Positions 7,131 through 15,702 are shown, counted from the stretch's first letter. The stretch is 33,182 bases of DNA from Pseudomonadota bacterium (GCA_025355245.1 JANXZZ010000338.1:1-33182), one strand, 5' to 3'. Notes: a model not told the origin generated them from the sequence alone. Numbers and translations are program-made.

Positions 7131-8300
7131 TCAGATGATTCCTTTCGCATTCAACGCCGCGCGCTTCGAGGGCCACTCGCGAAGCACCGCGAGTTCGATC
7201 TCCCCGAATACCCCGTCCATCATCTCGAGCACCTTGCGGTTCGGCTTCAGCTGCTCGTAGGGGCCGACGAACTGCGCCGAGGCATTGATGACCTCCGCTG
7301 CGTGGAAGAACACGCGCTGGAAGACCGACTCGCCGAAGCAGGCCCGCATCACGTCGACAAACTGGCGCTGGCTGTCGTAGCGCTGGTCGAACAGAGTCGT
7401 CAGCACGGAGATCCAGCGGTAGCTCTTCTCGGGCGCGAGCTGCGCGACGTAGGTGCGGATCATCCGGAAGAACTGCACGGTCGATGAAAAATCGAACATC
7501 TTCGCCGCCGTCGGCACAACCAGCGCATCCGCCGCGATCAGCACGTTGAGAGAGATGACCCCGAGCGCGGGCGGCGAGTCGAGCAGCACGACGTCGTAGT
7601 TGTCAGCGACGGTCTGGATGCCGTAACTGAGCTCGGCGAAGACCTCGCGCCGTGCCTCGGCGGAGGACTGCTCGGCGATGTGCAGGACGAGCGCGATCTC
7701 CGCCTCGTAGAGGGCGAGGCACGCCGGGATCAGGTCGATGCCCGGGAAATAGGTCTTGCGGACGACCGGCTCGAGCGTCGAGTGCGCCCCGCCCAGGTAC
7801 GCGAGGATCGTGTCGTTCTGGGTGATCTCGGCATCCGGCACGTAGCCGAACATCGAGGTCGTCGTCGCCTGGCTGTCGGTGTCGATGACGAGGACCCGGT
7901 AGCCCCTAAGCGCCAGGTAGTGGGCGAAGTTGATGCAGGTGGTCGACTTGCCGACGCCGCCCTTGAAGTTCTGGCAGGCGATGACGATCGGCTTGTCCTG
8001 CGCGGGATCGCGGTGCGGGAGCGTACCGAAGTACGCGCGGAACGCCTGGATCTGCTCGAGCGTGTAGCCGAGGCGGCGATTGTTGTCGGGGTTCCGCGCC
8101 GGGAGCGCGACGCCGAGCTCGGTCTCCGCGCGCGCGAGGGTGGTGCGATCGCGTCCGACCATCTCCGCCGCATCCGACGGGGAGAACAGGCGCTGGAGGG
8201 ACTTGCGCGCATGGGGCGATTGACCCATCTCGTGCATGCGCTCAAGGAAGTTCTCGCTGTAGGCGAGAATGGCGTCGAGCTTGTCAATGGCGGGGGTCAC
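7131..8300 (-). CDS. parA: ParA-type partition ATPase with N-terminal HTH
   Basis: The 389-residue protein has an N-terminal helix-turn-helix of MerR/type Ia kind (about residues 38-85, including FSPSDAAEMVGRDRTTLAR and RRLGYTLEQIQAFR). The deviant Walker A box is FKGGVGKST (112-120), the A' segment VIDTDSQAT (138-146), and Walker B VVLLDSPPALG. Type Ia ParAs drive plasmid segregation and repress their own operon through the HTH. The GTG start at 8300 is preceded by GGGAGAGAAG; a much longer frame continues through the repA promoter and is not used. The gene is divergent from repA across 100 bp that contain a perfect 10-bp inverted repeat, the likely operator. A type Ia ParA beside a RepA initiator indicates a secondary replicon. 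Confidence 0.93.
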   Translation of the reverse strand: MTPAIDKLDAILAYSENFLERMHEMGQSPHARKSLQRLFSPSDAAEMVGRDRTTLARAETELGVALPARNPDNNRRLGYTLEQIQAFRAYFGTLPHRDPAQDKPIVIACQNFKGGVGKSTTCINFAHYLALRGYRVLVIDTDSQATTTSMFGYVPDAEITQNDTILAYLGGAHSTLEPVVRKTYFPGIDLIPACLALYEAEIALVLHIAEQSSAEARREVFAELSYGIQTVADNYDVVLLDSPPALGVISLNVLIAADALVVPTAAKMFDFSSTVQFFRMIRTYVAQLAPEKSYRWISVLTTLFDQRYDSQRQFVDVMRACFGESVFQRVFFHAAEVINASAQFVGPYEQLKPNRKVLEMMDGVFGEIELAVLREWPSKRAALNAKGII

Positions 8301-8330
8301 TGGCACACTTCTCTCCCGGAATGGCTCATC

Positions 8331-8365
8331 CACGGATTTCGGGCCGAATCTACCAGAAATCCGTG
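8331..8365. promoter_or_regulatory. Inverted repeat in the parA-repA intergenic region
   Basis: CACGGATTTC (8331-8340) and GAAATCCGTG (8356-8365) are perfect 10-bp inverted repeats with a 15-bp spacer, centred between the two divergent GTG starts. This is the expected position for autoregulation by ParA's HTH, or for ParB or RepA binding. Confidence 0.6.
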
Positions 8366-8400
8366 CGTCCGAACTGCCTAGAAGGCACCAGCGCAGCCCC

Positions 8401-9516
8401 GTGAGCACCGACGCTCCTACCCCGGGACCCGATCTCATCGCGCGGATGCAGCGATATAGCGCCGCAGGATACTCGCGCGCGCGCATGCTGGCCCAGCTGG
8501 TCGCCGACGGCGTGCCGGCCTCCGACCTCGAGCCACACTTCACCGGCTTCCCGGCAAGTGCCTTCCAGAAAGTCGTCTCGCCCGGCCTACGCGCGCTGAC
8601 ACCGCGCCTTCCGGCACCGGTCGACACCGGTGCGGGCCCGCGGCCGCGCGGCGTCGTTGCAACCGATGCCCGGTGCACCGGCAGCGAGGTGCGGGCGAAC
8701 CCGGCGGAGGAGGGGATCTCCTTCCACTACGTACCGCTGATCCAGTGCTCGTTCCCGCACGCGGATCCGGGTGAGCTCGGCTCCTTCACGCGCAAGAACG
8801 GATGGCTCGAGCTCACCCTCGGCACGACCCGACCGGAGTCGGGTTTGCCGTACGGCGTGCCGGCGCGCCTGCTCACGATCTACTGCGCGAGCGAAGCGGT
8901 CCGCACGCGCTCCCCGGAGATCTATCTCGGCCGCTCCGTGCACGAGTTCCTGCGACTGCTCGACGTGCCGATTACGCGCGGCGAGCGCGGCAGCCTGCGG
9001 GTGTACGCGAACCAGCTCTTGCGCCTCATCCACTGCACGCTGTCCATCGACGAGAACATCCGCGACGCGGGCGGTCGCACCGGGCTGCACATCCGCCAGG
9101 CGCTGTTCGCCGAGGAGGCGCGGCTGTGGTGGGACGAGGATTACGGGGTCGGACAGGGGAGTTCGCTGCAACTTTCGAGCGTGCTCTTCCATTCCATCCT
9201 CGAGCGTTCGGCACCGCTCTCGACCGGCGCCATCAGGCAGCTGCGCAAGAGCCCGATGGACCTTGACGTGTACGCCTGGCTCGTGCACCGGCTCTTTCAC
9301 CTGAGTCGTCCGAGCAACGTCACCTGGCAGCAGCTGTCCGAGCAGTTCGGCCACGCGTACGCGGAGCTCCGCCAGTTCCGGCGTTTCTTCCTCGACTCGC
9401 TCGAACGGGTCCGCGTCGTCTATCCGGAAGCGAAGCTGTCGCTGACGGAGACGGGCGTTCTGTTGCTGCCGTCGCGGCCGCACCTCGCAAAGCGCCTTCC
9501 TGCCAAAGTGCGCTGA
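8401..9516 (+). CDS. repA: Plasmid/chromid replication initiator RepA
   Basis: The 371-residue protein matches the plasmid-encoded RepA family (PF04796 type). The conserved core runs from about residue 110, with IQCSFPHADPGELG, RKNGWLELTLG, LPYGVPARLLTIYCASEAVRT and IYLGRSVHEFL. It continues with SAPLSTGAIRQLRKSPMDLD, YAWLVHRLFHL and TWQQLSEQFGH. The last 90 residues look like a winged helix. Such proteins bind iterons near their gene and open the origin; here repeats lie just downstream of the stop. The GTG start at 8401 is chosen because the N-terminal segment begins cleanly there; AGAAGG lies 15 bp upstream and ATG 8446 is an alternative. Divergent from parAB, it completes a replicon core. 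Confidence 0.92.
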   Translation: MSTDAPTPGPDLIARMQRYSAAGYSRARMLAQLVADGVPASDLEPHFTGFPASAFQKVVSPGLRALTPRLPAPVDTGAGPRPRGVVATDARCTGSEVRANPAEEGISFHYVPLIQCSFPHADPGELGSFTRKNGWLELTLGTTRPESGLPYGVPARLLTIYCASEAVRTRSPEIYLGRSVHEFLRLLDVPITRGERGSLRVYANQLLRLIHCTLSIDENIRDAGGRTGLHIRQALFAEEARLWWDEDYGVGQGSSLQLSSVLFHSILERSAPLSTGAIRQLRKSPMDLDVYAWLVHRLFHLSRPSNVTWQQLSEQFGHAYAELRQFRRFFLDSLERVRVVYPEAKLSLTETGVLLLPSRPHLAKRLPAKVR

Positions 9517-9528
9517 GCGGACCCCCTA

Positions 9529-9546
9529 GCGTTGCAACTCTCACGC
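9529..9546 (+). repeat. Iteron-like repeat, copy 1
   Basis: GCGTTGCAACTCTCACGC lies 12 bp after the repA stop. Its core GTTGCAAC is itself palindromic, so it could bind a RepA dimer. Confidence 0.65.
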
Positions 9547-9621
9547 TTTTTCGGGCGCGCCGAGGTTCGCGTGCGAAAAAACGTGCTGAATTTCAGCTAC
9601 TTTCGAAGCGCTAGGGGAGGG

Positions 9622-9639
9622 GCGTTGCAACTCTCACGC
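9622..9639 (+). repeat. Iteron-like repeat, copy 2
   Basis: This copy is identical to the one at 9529-9546 over all 18 bases, in the same orientation and 93 bp away, close to nine helical turns. Both copies would face the same side of the DNA. Confidence 0.65.
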
Positions 9640-9641
9640 CT

Positions 9642-9650
9642 GGTGCATAA
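9642..9650 (-). promoter_or_regulatory. DnaA-box-like site in the putative origin
   Basis: The minus strand reads TTATGCACC, eight of nine positions of TTATNCACA. It directly borders iteron copy 2 and the AT-rich segment. Confidence 0.4.
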
Positions 9651-9958
9651 CTAGATGTTTCTATTGATCTTTTTAAGCGTCGCGCGGCCCGCCTATTGCA
9701 ACCTTTCGCAGCATCGCTCACGCCCGCGCATCGCATCTCGCGCGCGCTCTCGTCTCATCTCTGGCGGGCAGACGTCGCATCTCTCCGCGGAGGTGGTGAA
9801 TTCACCTTCCTGCTCAAGCGCTTAGATACGCCCTCCTGTAGATCCCTGTATCTCCTGTAACTACTCCTAGGCTGACGGGAGCGGGGGATCGATCTCGAGG
9901 AAGAATCGACGAGCGCGGCAGGTCCCCGGGCGCCCGAATACGCCGCGCGAGTCGCTGC

Positions 9959-10425
9959 TCAGGACGTGGGCACGGTGCGCGCCCGATAGGCGCGAAGGGC
10001 GAGATCGTCCGCGATCGCATTCCGGCGAAACGCGTTGAACGAGAAAATGGTCGCCGGCACGAAGGAGATTTCCTCGCCGAGGACGCCGGGCGTGACGAGT
10101 CGCAGCGTGATGCGTCGCGGATTGGTGAGCAGCGTCGCGCTGACATTCATGATGTTCGAAAACCGCACGCGTTCCTGGGTCGCGCCTTGCGGACGAGTAG
10201 GGCATCGCCGTCATCGAGCACCTCGTCGACGAGGTCCCAGACCAGGTGCTTCATCACGAAATAACCGACCGCGAGCATGACGCAGGGCATCACCAGGACC
10301 ACCGGGTTCTGGCGCGCGGCGCCGGCGAACAGCGCGGTCATGAAAATGAACCCTATGATGCCAAACCACAGCACCGGCAAGATCCGCTTGTACCAGAGCG
10401 AGGAGCCCGACGAAATTCGCTTCAT
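9959..10425 (-). pseudogene. Membrane-protein gene broken by a single frameshift
   Basis: Two overlapping leftward frames join into one protein of about 155 residues. The first part (start 10425, MKRISSGSSLWYKR) has two membrane segments and ends with LVDEVLDDGDALLVRK; the second continues RVRFSNIMNVSATLL and LRLVTPG to the stop at 9959. The join needs one extra base at about 10185-10187: with it the codons read LLVRK-GATQERVRFSN, without it the first frame ends after 22 unrelated residues. The whole resembles a family of small two-helix membrane proteins with a soluble C-terminal domain, of unknown function. GAGGT precedes the start. Because the break is a lost G beside a short run, either a recent mutation or an assembly error is possible. 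Confidence 0.7.
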
Positions 10426-10586
10426 GGGATGAGTGACCTCGCGGCAGGGCGGGGTGGAAGCATGAACGCGACGGCCACCGCCGCCGGGGACCACGCCGCG
10501 ATGACGGGCGTGCCCGGCGCCCGACGGTGGATGGAACGCTACGCGCTGCGACGTCGGTTGAACACGTGCGCGCAGCGCCGGCGCCG

Positions 10587-13226
10587 CTAGCGGCGGTCGG
10601 CGGTTCCGCGCAGCAGGCTGAGCGGGTCGGTGCCCATGTCCTGGCGCTCGCCCCGGGCCTGCTCGAGCAGCAGCGTGATCTCGGCAGCCGCTTGCGGCCG
10701 GCTGTGGAGAAAACCCTGCGACTGCTGGCAGCCGAGCTCGCGCAGCACCTGCAACTGATCGGTGGTCTCGACGCCCTCGGCGACGGTGATCAGCGTGAAT
10801 GCGCGCGCGAGCGCGATGATCGTCGAGACGAGTGCCACGGAGGCCGGATCCGCCGGCAGCCCCGCAACGAAGGAGCGGTCGATCTTGAGGGTGTCGACCG
10901 GCAGCAGCGACAGCCGGCTGAGCGAGGAGTAGCCGGTTCCGAAGTCGTCGATCGCGATGCCAACCCCGGCGGCGCGCAATAACGAAAGCTTTGCAAGTGC
11001 ATCGTCCGGATCCTGCAGAAGCCCGCTCTCGGTGATCTCGAGGTCGAGCCCGCTGCGACCACGATTGGCGCTGGGTCCGATATGCGCCAGTACGCGGTCC
11101 GCGAAGTCACGCTCCCGCAGCTGCCACGGCGACACGTTGACGGCGACGCGCACCGGCAGGCCGGACTCGCCCCACTGGCGCAAGTCGAAGAGCGCCTGCT
11201 CGATCACCCAGTCACCGACCTCGGTAATCAGATGCGTCGACTCGAGCACCGGCAGGAACTGCGCCGGTGCCACGAGGCCGCGGCCGGGTTCGTTCCAGCG
11301 CAGCAGTGCCTCGAGCGCCACGATGCGACCGCTGCCGATGTCGATCTGCGGCTGGTAGTGAAGGACGAACTGCTTCTCCTCGATCGCGACGCGCAGGCGC
11401 TGCTCGAGGCCGAGCCGGTCGTCCTGGCCGCGGTGCATGCGCAGCTGGTAGGGCACGAAGCTGTCGCCACCCGCCTTGGCGCTCTTGAGCGCGGCTTCCG
11501 CGTTTTCGAGGAGCGCTTTGGGGTCGTCGCCATCCTCCGGAAAACGGGCGATGCCGGAGCGTGCAGACACGCGGATCGTGTGGCCGTCGATGTCGAAGGC
11601 CTTGGTGAACAGGCGCGAGATCCGCTCGTGCAGGAGCGAGAAGGCTTGCTCGGGTGAGCCAAGCAGCGGCAGCACCAGTGCGAAGGTGCCGCCACCCAGG
11701 TTGGCAACGCACTCCGCATTATCGACCTGCCGCCGCAACCGGTCCGCCACGCACTGCAGGAGCCCGTCGCCGACGTGCCGGCCCGCCGAATCATTGATGA
11801 CGCCGAGGCGCTCGACATCGAGGACGATGACCGCGGGCCGCGCTTCCGGGCCGACCCGCCGCGCAAGGCGCTGTCCGAGCCGCTCGCAGAAGAGCGTGCG
11901 CTTCGCAAGTCCCGTCAGCTGGTCGAAGTAGGAGAGGAAGTGGACGGCGTTCTGCCGCTCGAGGTACTGCAGCGCAAAGGACATGTTTGCAGCTAGCTCC
12001 TGCAGCAGCTGCAGTTCGCGCTCGTCGAGTGCGCCGGCCTGGTCCGCGCCGAGCGCGAGCACGCCGACGACGGTCCGGTCGACGAAGAGCGGCAGCGCCA
12101 CCACCGCCTGGACTCCCGCACCGGCGATGGCGCGAGTCGCCGGCGCGATGGCGGCATCGGTGATGTCGCGGACGACGACGGGCTTGCCCCCGATCGCCGC
12201 GCGCGCGGAGATCGTGAGTTCCCCGGGCTCGACGCCACTGACCGGGAGCCAGGTTCCCCGGGTCAGCGGCGAGTCGCCGGCCACCGCCGTGACGCGCAGG
12301 CCCTGCCCGGGCTCCAGCAGGCTCACGGCCGCCGCAAGATAACCGCCGACGCTCACCGCGATGCGGCAGCTCTCCTCGAGCAGCTGCTGGCGGTCGCGCA
12401 GTCGCACCAGGGCGCCGTTCACGCCGCTGACCATCTCCACGATGCGCGTGAGGTAGCGGATGCGGCGCTGCTGCTCCTCGCGCTCGGTGACGTCGCGGCT
12501 CGCGCCACGAAAGCCGACGACCGCCTCGCCGGCGCCGATGATGGCCAGCACGTTGGTCTCGAACCAGTGCCGCGCGCCGCCTTGCGCGGTGAACGGCGTT
12601 AGGAAACGTCGGCTTCGTTGCCGGCCGTCGAGTGCGCTCAATTCCCGGTCGATCTCCGCGTACTGGCTCGGCGAGAGGATGTCGCGGATGGGAGCGTTGA
12701 GTATGTCCTCGGCCTTGCGTCCGAGCGTCGCCTCGACCGCGGGGCTCGAGAACACGATGCGGCGCTCGCGGTCGAGCTCCCAGATCCAGTCCTGGGACGT
12801 GCCGACGATGTCACGCAGCTGCTGCACGGCACGCTGCTGTTCACGTCGCGCTTCCACCTCGCGCTGTGCGCGCTGTACCGCCGGCACGAGTCGGGCGAGG
12901 TTGCCCTTGAGCACGTAGTCCATCGCGCCGCGCTTGAGCGCCTGGATCGCGCCTTCCTCGCCGATCGTGCCCGACACGAACAGGAATGGCAGATTCGGGT
13001 CGATCGCGAGCACGCACGCAAGCGCCGTCCAGCCGTCGAGGTGCGGCATGCTGAAATCCGACAGCACCACGTGCGGCTGGAAGGCGGCGATCTGCTCGCG
13101 CAGGTCCGCCTCCGTCTCGACGCGGCGCCACTCGCAGGGCACGTTGTGGCGCGCGAACTGGCGCACTGCGAGCGACACCTCGGTCGGCACGTCCTCGACG
13201 AACAAAATGCGCATCGGCGCCGACAT
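10587..13226 (-). CDS. REC-PAS-GAF-GGDEF(degenerate)-EAL c-di-GMP phosphodiesterase
   Basis: The 879-residue protein has a receiver domain (5-125, phosphoacceptor Asp57 in LSDFSMP), a PAS domain (135-250), a GAF domain (275-415), a GGDEF fold (430-595) and an EAL domain (605-855). The GGDEF active site has become GGGTF (511-515) and the inhibitory RxxD site is also lost, so it should not make c-di-GMP, although it may still bind GTP. The EAL domain keeps the metal and catalytic set: Glu639 in EAL, Asn697, Glu730, Asp760-761 in DDFGTGYS, Lys781, Glu817 and Gln837, so c-di-GMP hydrolysis is expected. It begins 3 bp after the response regulator, with GGGGAG as ribosome site. It is probably the output of the upstream histidine kinase. 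Confidence 0.92.
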   Translation of the reverse strand: MSAPMRILFVEDVPTEVSLAVRQFARHNVPCEWRRVETEADLREQIAAFQPHVVLSDFSMPHLDGWTALACVLAIDPNLPFLFVSGTIGEEGAIQALKRGAMDYVLKGNLARLVPAVQRAQREVEARREQQRAVQQLRDIVGTSQDWIWELDRERRIVFSSPAVEATLGRKAEDILNAPIRDILSPSQYAEIDRELSALDGRQRSRRFLTPFTAQGGARHWFETNVLAIIGAGEAVVGFRGASRDVTEREEQQRRIRYLTRIVEMVSGVNGALVRLRDRQQLLEESCRIAVSVGGYLAAAVSLLEPGQGLRVTAVAGDSPLTRGTWLPVSGVEPGELTISARAAIGGKPVVVRDITDAAIAPATRAIAGAGVQAVVALPLFVDRTVVGVLALGADQAGALDERELQLLQELAANMSFALQYLERQNAVHFLSYFDQLTGLAKRTLFCERLGQRLARRVGPEARPAVIVLDVERLGVINDSAGRHVGDGLLQCVADRLRRQVDNAECVANLGGGTFALVLPLLGSPEQAFSLLHERISRLFTKAFDIDGHTIRVSARSGIARFPEDGDDPKALLENAEAALKSAKAGGDSFVPYQLRMHRGQDDRLGLEQRLRVAIEEKQFVLHYQPQIDIGSGRIVALEALLRWNEPGRGLVAPAQFLPVLESTHLITEVGDWVIEQALFDLRQWGESGLPVRVAVNVSPWQLRERDFADRVLAHIGPSANRGRSGLDLEITESGLLQDPDDALAKLSLLRAAGVGIAIDDFGTGYSSLSRLSLLPVDTLKIDRSFVAGLPADPASVALVSTIIALARAFTLITVAEGVETTDQLQVLRELGCQQSQGFLHSRPQAAAEITLLLEQARGERQDMGTDPLSLLRGTADRR

Positions 13227-13229
13227 CGA

Positions 13230-13679
13230 TCAGCTCCCCGATTCTGGCAGGCGGTTGATGAGCAGCCAGTAGTAGCCAAGCCGCGCGACCTCGTCCGACA
13301 GGCGCGTGGAGTCGACCGGTTTCACGATGTAGCTGTTGGCCCCGAGCTCGTAGCTCGCGACGAGGTCGGCCTTCTCGGCACTCGAGGTCAGCATGACCAC
13401 CGGCAGGCTGCGCAGGCGTTCAGTCGCACGAATCGTCCTGAGCACGTCGAGGCCGTCGATCTTCGGCATCTTGAGATCGAGGAGCGCCAGGCGCGGCGCC
13501 GTCCGGCGCTGCCCCGCGTAGCTGCCGCGGCCGAGGAGTGCGTCGAGCGCCTCCAGGCCGTCCTTGACCCAGAGGAGGTTATTGCCGAGATTGACCTTGT
13601 GAAGCGCGCGCAGCGTGACCTCTGCGTCCGTCACGCTGTCCTCGGCGTAGAGAATATCGACTGCGCGGAACTCACTCAT
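13230..13679 (-). CDS. Single-domain response regulator (Rcp1-like)
   Basis: The 149-residue protein is a receiver domain only, with acidic pair E13/D14, phosphoacceptor Asp68 in LALLDLKMPKIDG, Thr in VVMLTSS and Lys in YIVKPVD. The long insertion before the Asp strand and the length match the Rcp1 type found with phytochrome-like kinases. Its ATG overlaps the kinase stop by four bases (ATGA), so translation is coupled. It may shuttle phosphate between the kinase and the REC-EAL protein encoded next, or compete with it. Confidence 0.92.
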   Translation of the reverse strand: MSEFRAVDILYAEDSVTDAEVTLRALHKVNLGNNLLWVKDGLEALDALLGRGSYAGQRRTAPRLALLDLKMPKIDGLDVLRTIRATERLRSLPVVMLTSSAEKADLVASYELGANSYIVKPVDSTRLSDEVARLGYYWLLINRLPESGS

Positions 13680-15493
13680 GCGTCGGCTGCTCCCGGCAGC
13701 GTGAAGTAGAAGGTGGCGCCGCGACCGGGGACGCTCTCGGCCCATACGCGGCCGCCGTGACGGGTGACGACGCGGTGCACGATCGCGAGCCCCACACCCG
13801 TTCCCGGAAATTCCTCCTGTCCGTGCAGGCGCTGGAAGACGCCGAAGAGCTTGTGCGCGTATTGCATGTCGAAGCCCGCGCCGTTGTCCCGCACGTAGTA
13901 GACGACTTCCCCGCCATCGCGCGAGGAGCCGACGGCGATCCCGGGCTCCGCCACGCGGCTCGAGTACTTGACGGCATTCGCGAGCAGGTTGCTCCACACG
14001 TGCTGCAGCAGCACCGGGTCCCCGGAAGCCGCTGGCAGGGTGTTCACCGTGATCGTCGGGGTCGCCGCGGTCGTTTCGGTGAGGGCTTCGGGCAGCGCGA
14101 CGCCGACCAGGTGTTCCATGTCGACCGTCAGGCGCTTGAGCGGCTGGCGGCTCAGCCGCGAGAACGCAAGCAGGTCGTCGATGAGCTGGCCCATGCGCTG
14201 GCTGCCCGCGCGAATCGTGGCGAGGTAGCGCTGTGCCTCGGCGTCGAGTTTCGGGCCGTAGTCCTCGAGCAGCATCAGCGAGAAGCCGTCGATCGCGCGC
14301 AGCGGCGCGCGCAGGTCGTGGGAGACGCTGTAGGAAAAGCTCTCGAGCTCGCGATTGGCCGCCTCAAGCGCGGTCTTCTGCTCCTCGAGGTGTTCGTTTA
14401 GCGCGCGGATGCGCTGCTCGTCGGCGACCCGCGCCGAGATGTCGGTCGAGATACAGACGAGGAACAGCGCGCGGCCGTCTTTGTCGCGTACTGCGAGCTT
14501 CTGCGTGCGGAACACCGACGCGGTGTGCCGCGAAGCTCGTTCATTCACCGCGAGGTCCAGCACGCCCACCTGCTGGAGCGCGATCCGGTCGGTGGCTTCG
14601 ACCGCCTCCGCCTCGGCGGTCGGCAACAAGTCGTGCGCGGTACGGCCGATCAGCTGTTCTCGCGGCAGCCCGAACCACGCTTCGATCGCGCGATTGAGTA
14701 CCACGAAGCGCAGCGTCTGCGGGTCCTTGATGACGATCAGGGCGGGCAGGTGATCCACGACCGACTCGAGGAAGCGCCGCTGGGTCTCGAGCGAACGGGT
14801 GAGGCGCCGGCGTACGTCGAGCTCGCGCCGCAGCCAGCCGAGGCCGAGTCCGACGATGAGCACGACGAGTGCGACTAGCGCGCCGGCGATCACGAGCACG
14901 TGGTGGCGGCTTTCGAGCTCGTTTCTTTGCCGCTCGGCGAGCAGTCGCTCTTCCTCGCGGATGATGGCGCCCTGCTGCGCCTGCACCCGCTCGAGGATCT
15001 TCTGGGTGCGCGCGGCCTTGATCAGGATCTGCGCCTCGGCGAAGCCGCCGGTCTGCCGCGCGACCAGCACGGAGTTCGAGACGGAAATCCTGAGCGCGGT
15101 GAGGCGCGCGAGCTCGGCGACCTGCTCCTGCTGCAGAGCGTTGTCGACGGTGAGTTCCCGCAGGTTGCGCAGGCTCGACTCGGCGTCCGAGAGCGCCTGC
15201 TCGCGAACGCGCAAGAGCGTCTCCTCGCCCGACAGCACGTAGCCCTGCACGCTGGTCGCGACCGCCGACATCCCGGTCGCGGCCCGATCGACCTGACGGA
15301 TGACCTCGTAGGTGTGCGCGACCCGCTTGGCCATGGCTGCCGAGCGCTCGAGGGCGTTCATGCCGAGCGCGGCGAGCACGAAAATCAGCAGGATCGCGCC
15401 GCAGACGGCGGCGACGACGGTGTTCTCGGGGGCCCAGCGACGCTGCGGCGGCTCGGCGGCGGGAAGGAACCAGGCCTCCGAACGCACGTTCAT
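13676..15493 (-). CDS. CHASE3-PAS hybrid-free sensor histidine kinase
   Basis: The 605-residue membrane kinase has a first membrane helix at about 25-45, a periplasmic CHASE3-type helical sensor (50-190) and a second helix at 199-219. A PAS domain (240-355) is followed by HisKA (380-450) with phosphorylated His392 in SVSHDLRAPLR. The ATPase domain has N box NLLANAVKY, G1 DNGAGFD (536-542), F box and G2 GTGVGLA (564-570). The dimerisation segment resembles bacteriophytochrome-type kinases, but no chromophore domain is present. The start at 15493 has GGGGAG six bases upstream. It is the first gene of a three-gene set with a single-domain response regulator and an EAL protein, so its likely output is c-di-GMP level. 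Confidence 0.92.
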   Translation of the reverse strand: MNVRSEAWFLPAAEPPQRRWAPENTVVAAVCGAILLIFVLAALGMNALERSAAMAKRVAHTYEVIRQVDRAATGMSAVATSVQGYVLSGEETLLRVREQALSDAESSLRNLRELTVDNALQQEQVAELARLTALRISVSNSVLVARQTGGFAEAQILIKAARTQKILERVQAQQGAIIREEERLLAERQRNELESRHHVLVIAGALVALVVLIVGLGLGWLRRELDVRRRLTRSLETQRRFLESVVDHLPALIVIKDPQTLRFVVLNRAIEAWFGLPREQLIGRTAHDLLPTAEAEAVEATDRIALQQVGVLDLAVNERASRHTASVFRTQKLAVRDKDGRALFLVCISTDISARVADEQRIRALNEHLEEQKTALEAANRELESFSYSVSHDLRAPLRAIDGFSLMLLEDYGPKLDAEAQRYLATIRAGSQRMGQLIDDLLAFSRLSRQPLKRLTVDMEHLVGVALPEALTETTAATPTITVNTLPAASGDPVLLQHVWSNLLANAVKYSSRVAEPGIAVGSSRDGGEVVYYVRDNGAGFDMQYAHKLFGVFQRLHGQEEFPGTGVGLAIVHRVVTRHGGRVWAESVPGRGATFYFTLPGAADA

Positions 15494-15702
15494 CGGCCGC
15501 TCCCCGGCGCGGGCTTTGCAACCGGGGCGGCTGCGGCGAGAAGCGTCCGCGCGACACCGTCGGCGACGGTGCTGGGACGCAGGACCGGCATCGGTCGGAG
15601 GATCGGATTGATACGCCTGTCCATGGTTGGTGTCGGGATACTCGCGCGCCAGTCGTCCGGGCCCAAGTCTCGAGTCTCGGTCTTCCGCGAGGACGCACGG
15701 CG

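Larger units (their letters stand above)
9517..9958. other. Putative replication origin (oriV) region
   Basis: This 442-bp gap behind repA has no credible gene. It contains two identical 18-bp repeats (9529-9546, 9622-9639) and a third partial copy sharing TTGCAAC (near 9697). Also present are a 9-bp inverted repeat CCCCTAGCG/CGCTAGGGG (9523-9531, 9609-9617), a DnaA-box-like sequence (9642-9650) and an AT-rich segment (about 9647-9679). Further right are a 12-bp palindrome GGTGAATTCACC (9795-9806) and three CCTGTA repeats (9835-9859). Repeats, DnaA box and an AT-rich unwinding segment next to repA are the standard parts of an iteron-type origin. Confidence 0.65.

Noticed and set aside
8301-8678. 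N-terminal extension of ParA across the repA promoter and gene
   Set aside because: The added residues are low-complexity, and the GTG at 8300 has a good ribosome site directly before the conserved region.
9835-9859. Three CCTGTA repeats as a CRISPR or iteron array
   Set aside because: Units are only six bases with irregular 9-10-bp spacing; too short for CRISPR and not like the 18-bp repeats. Kept only as part of the origin-region description.
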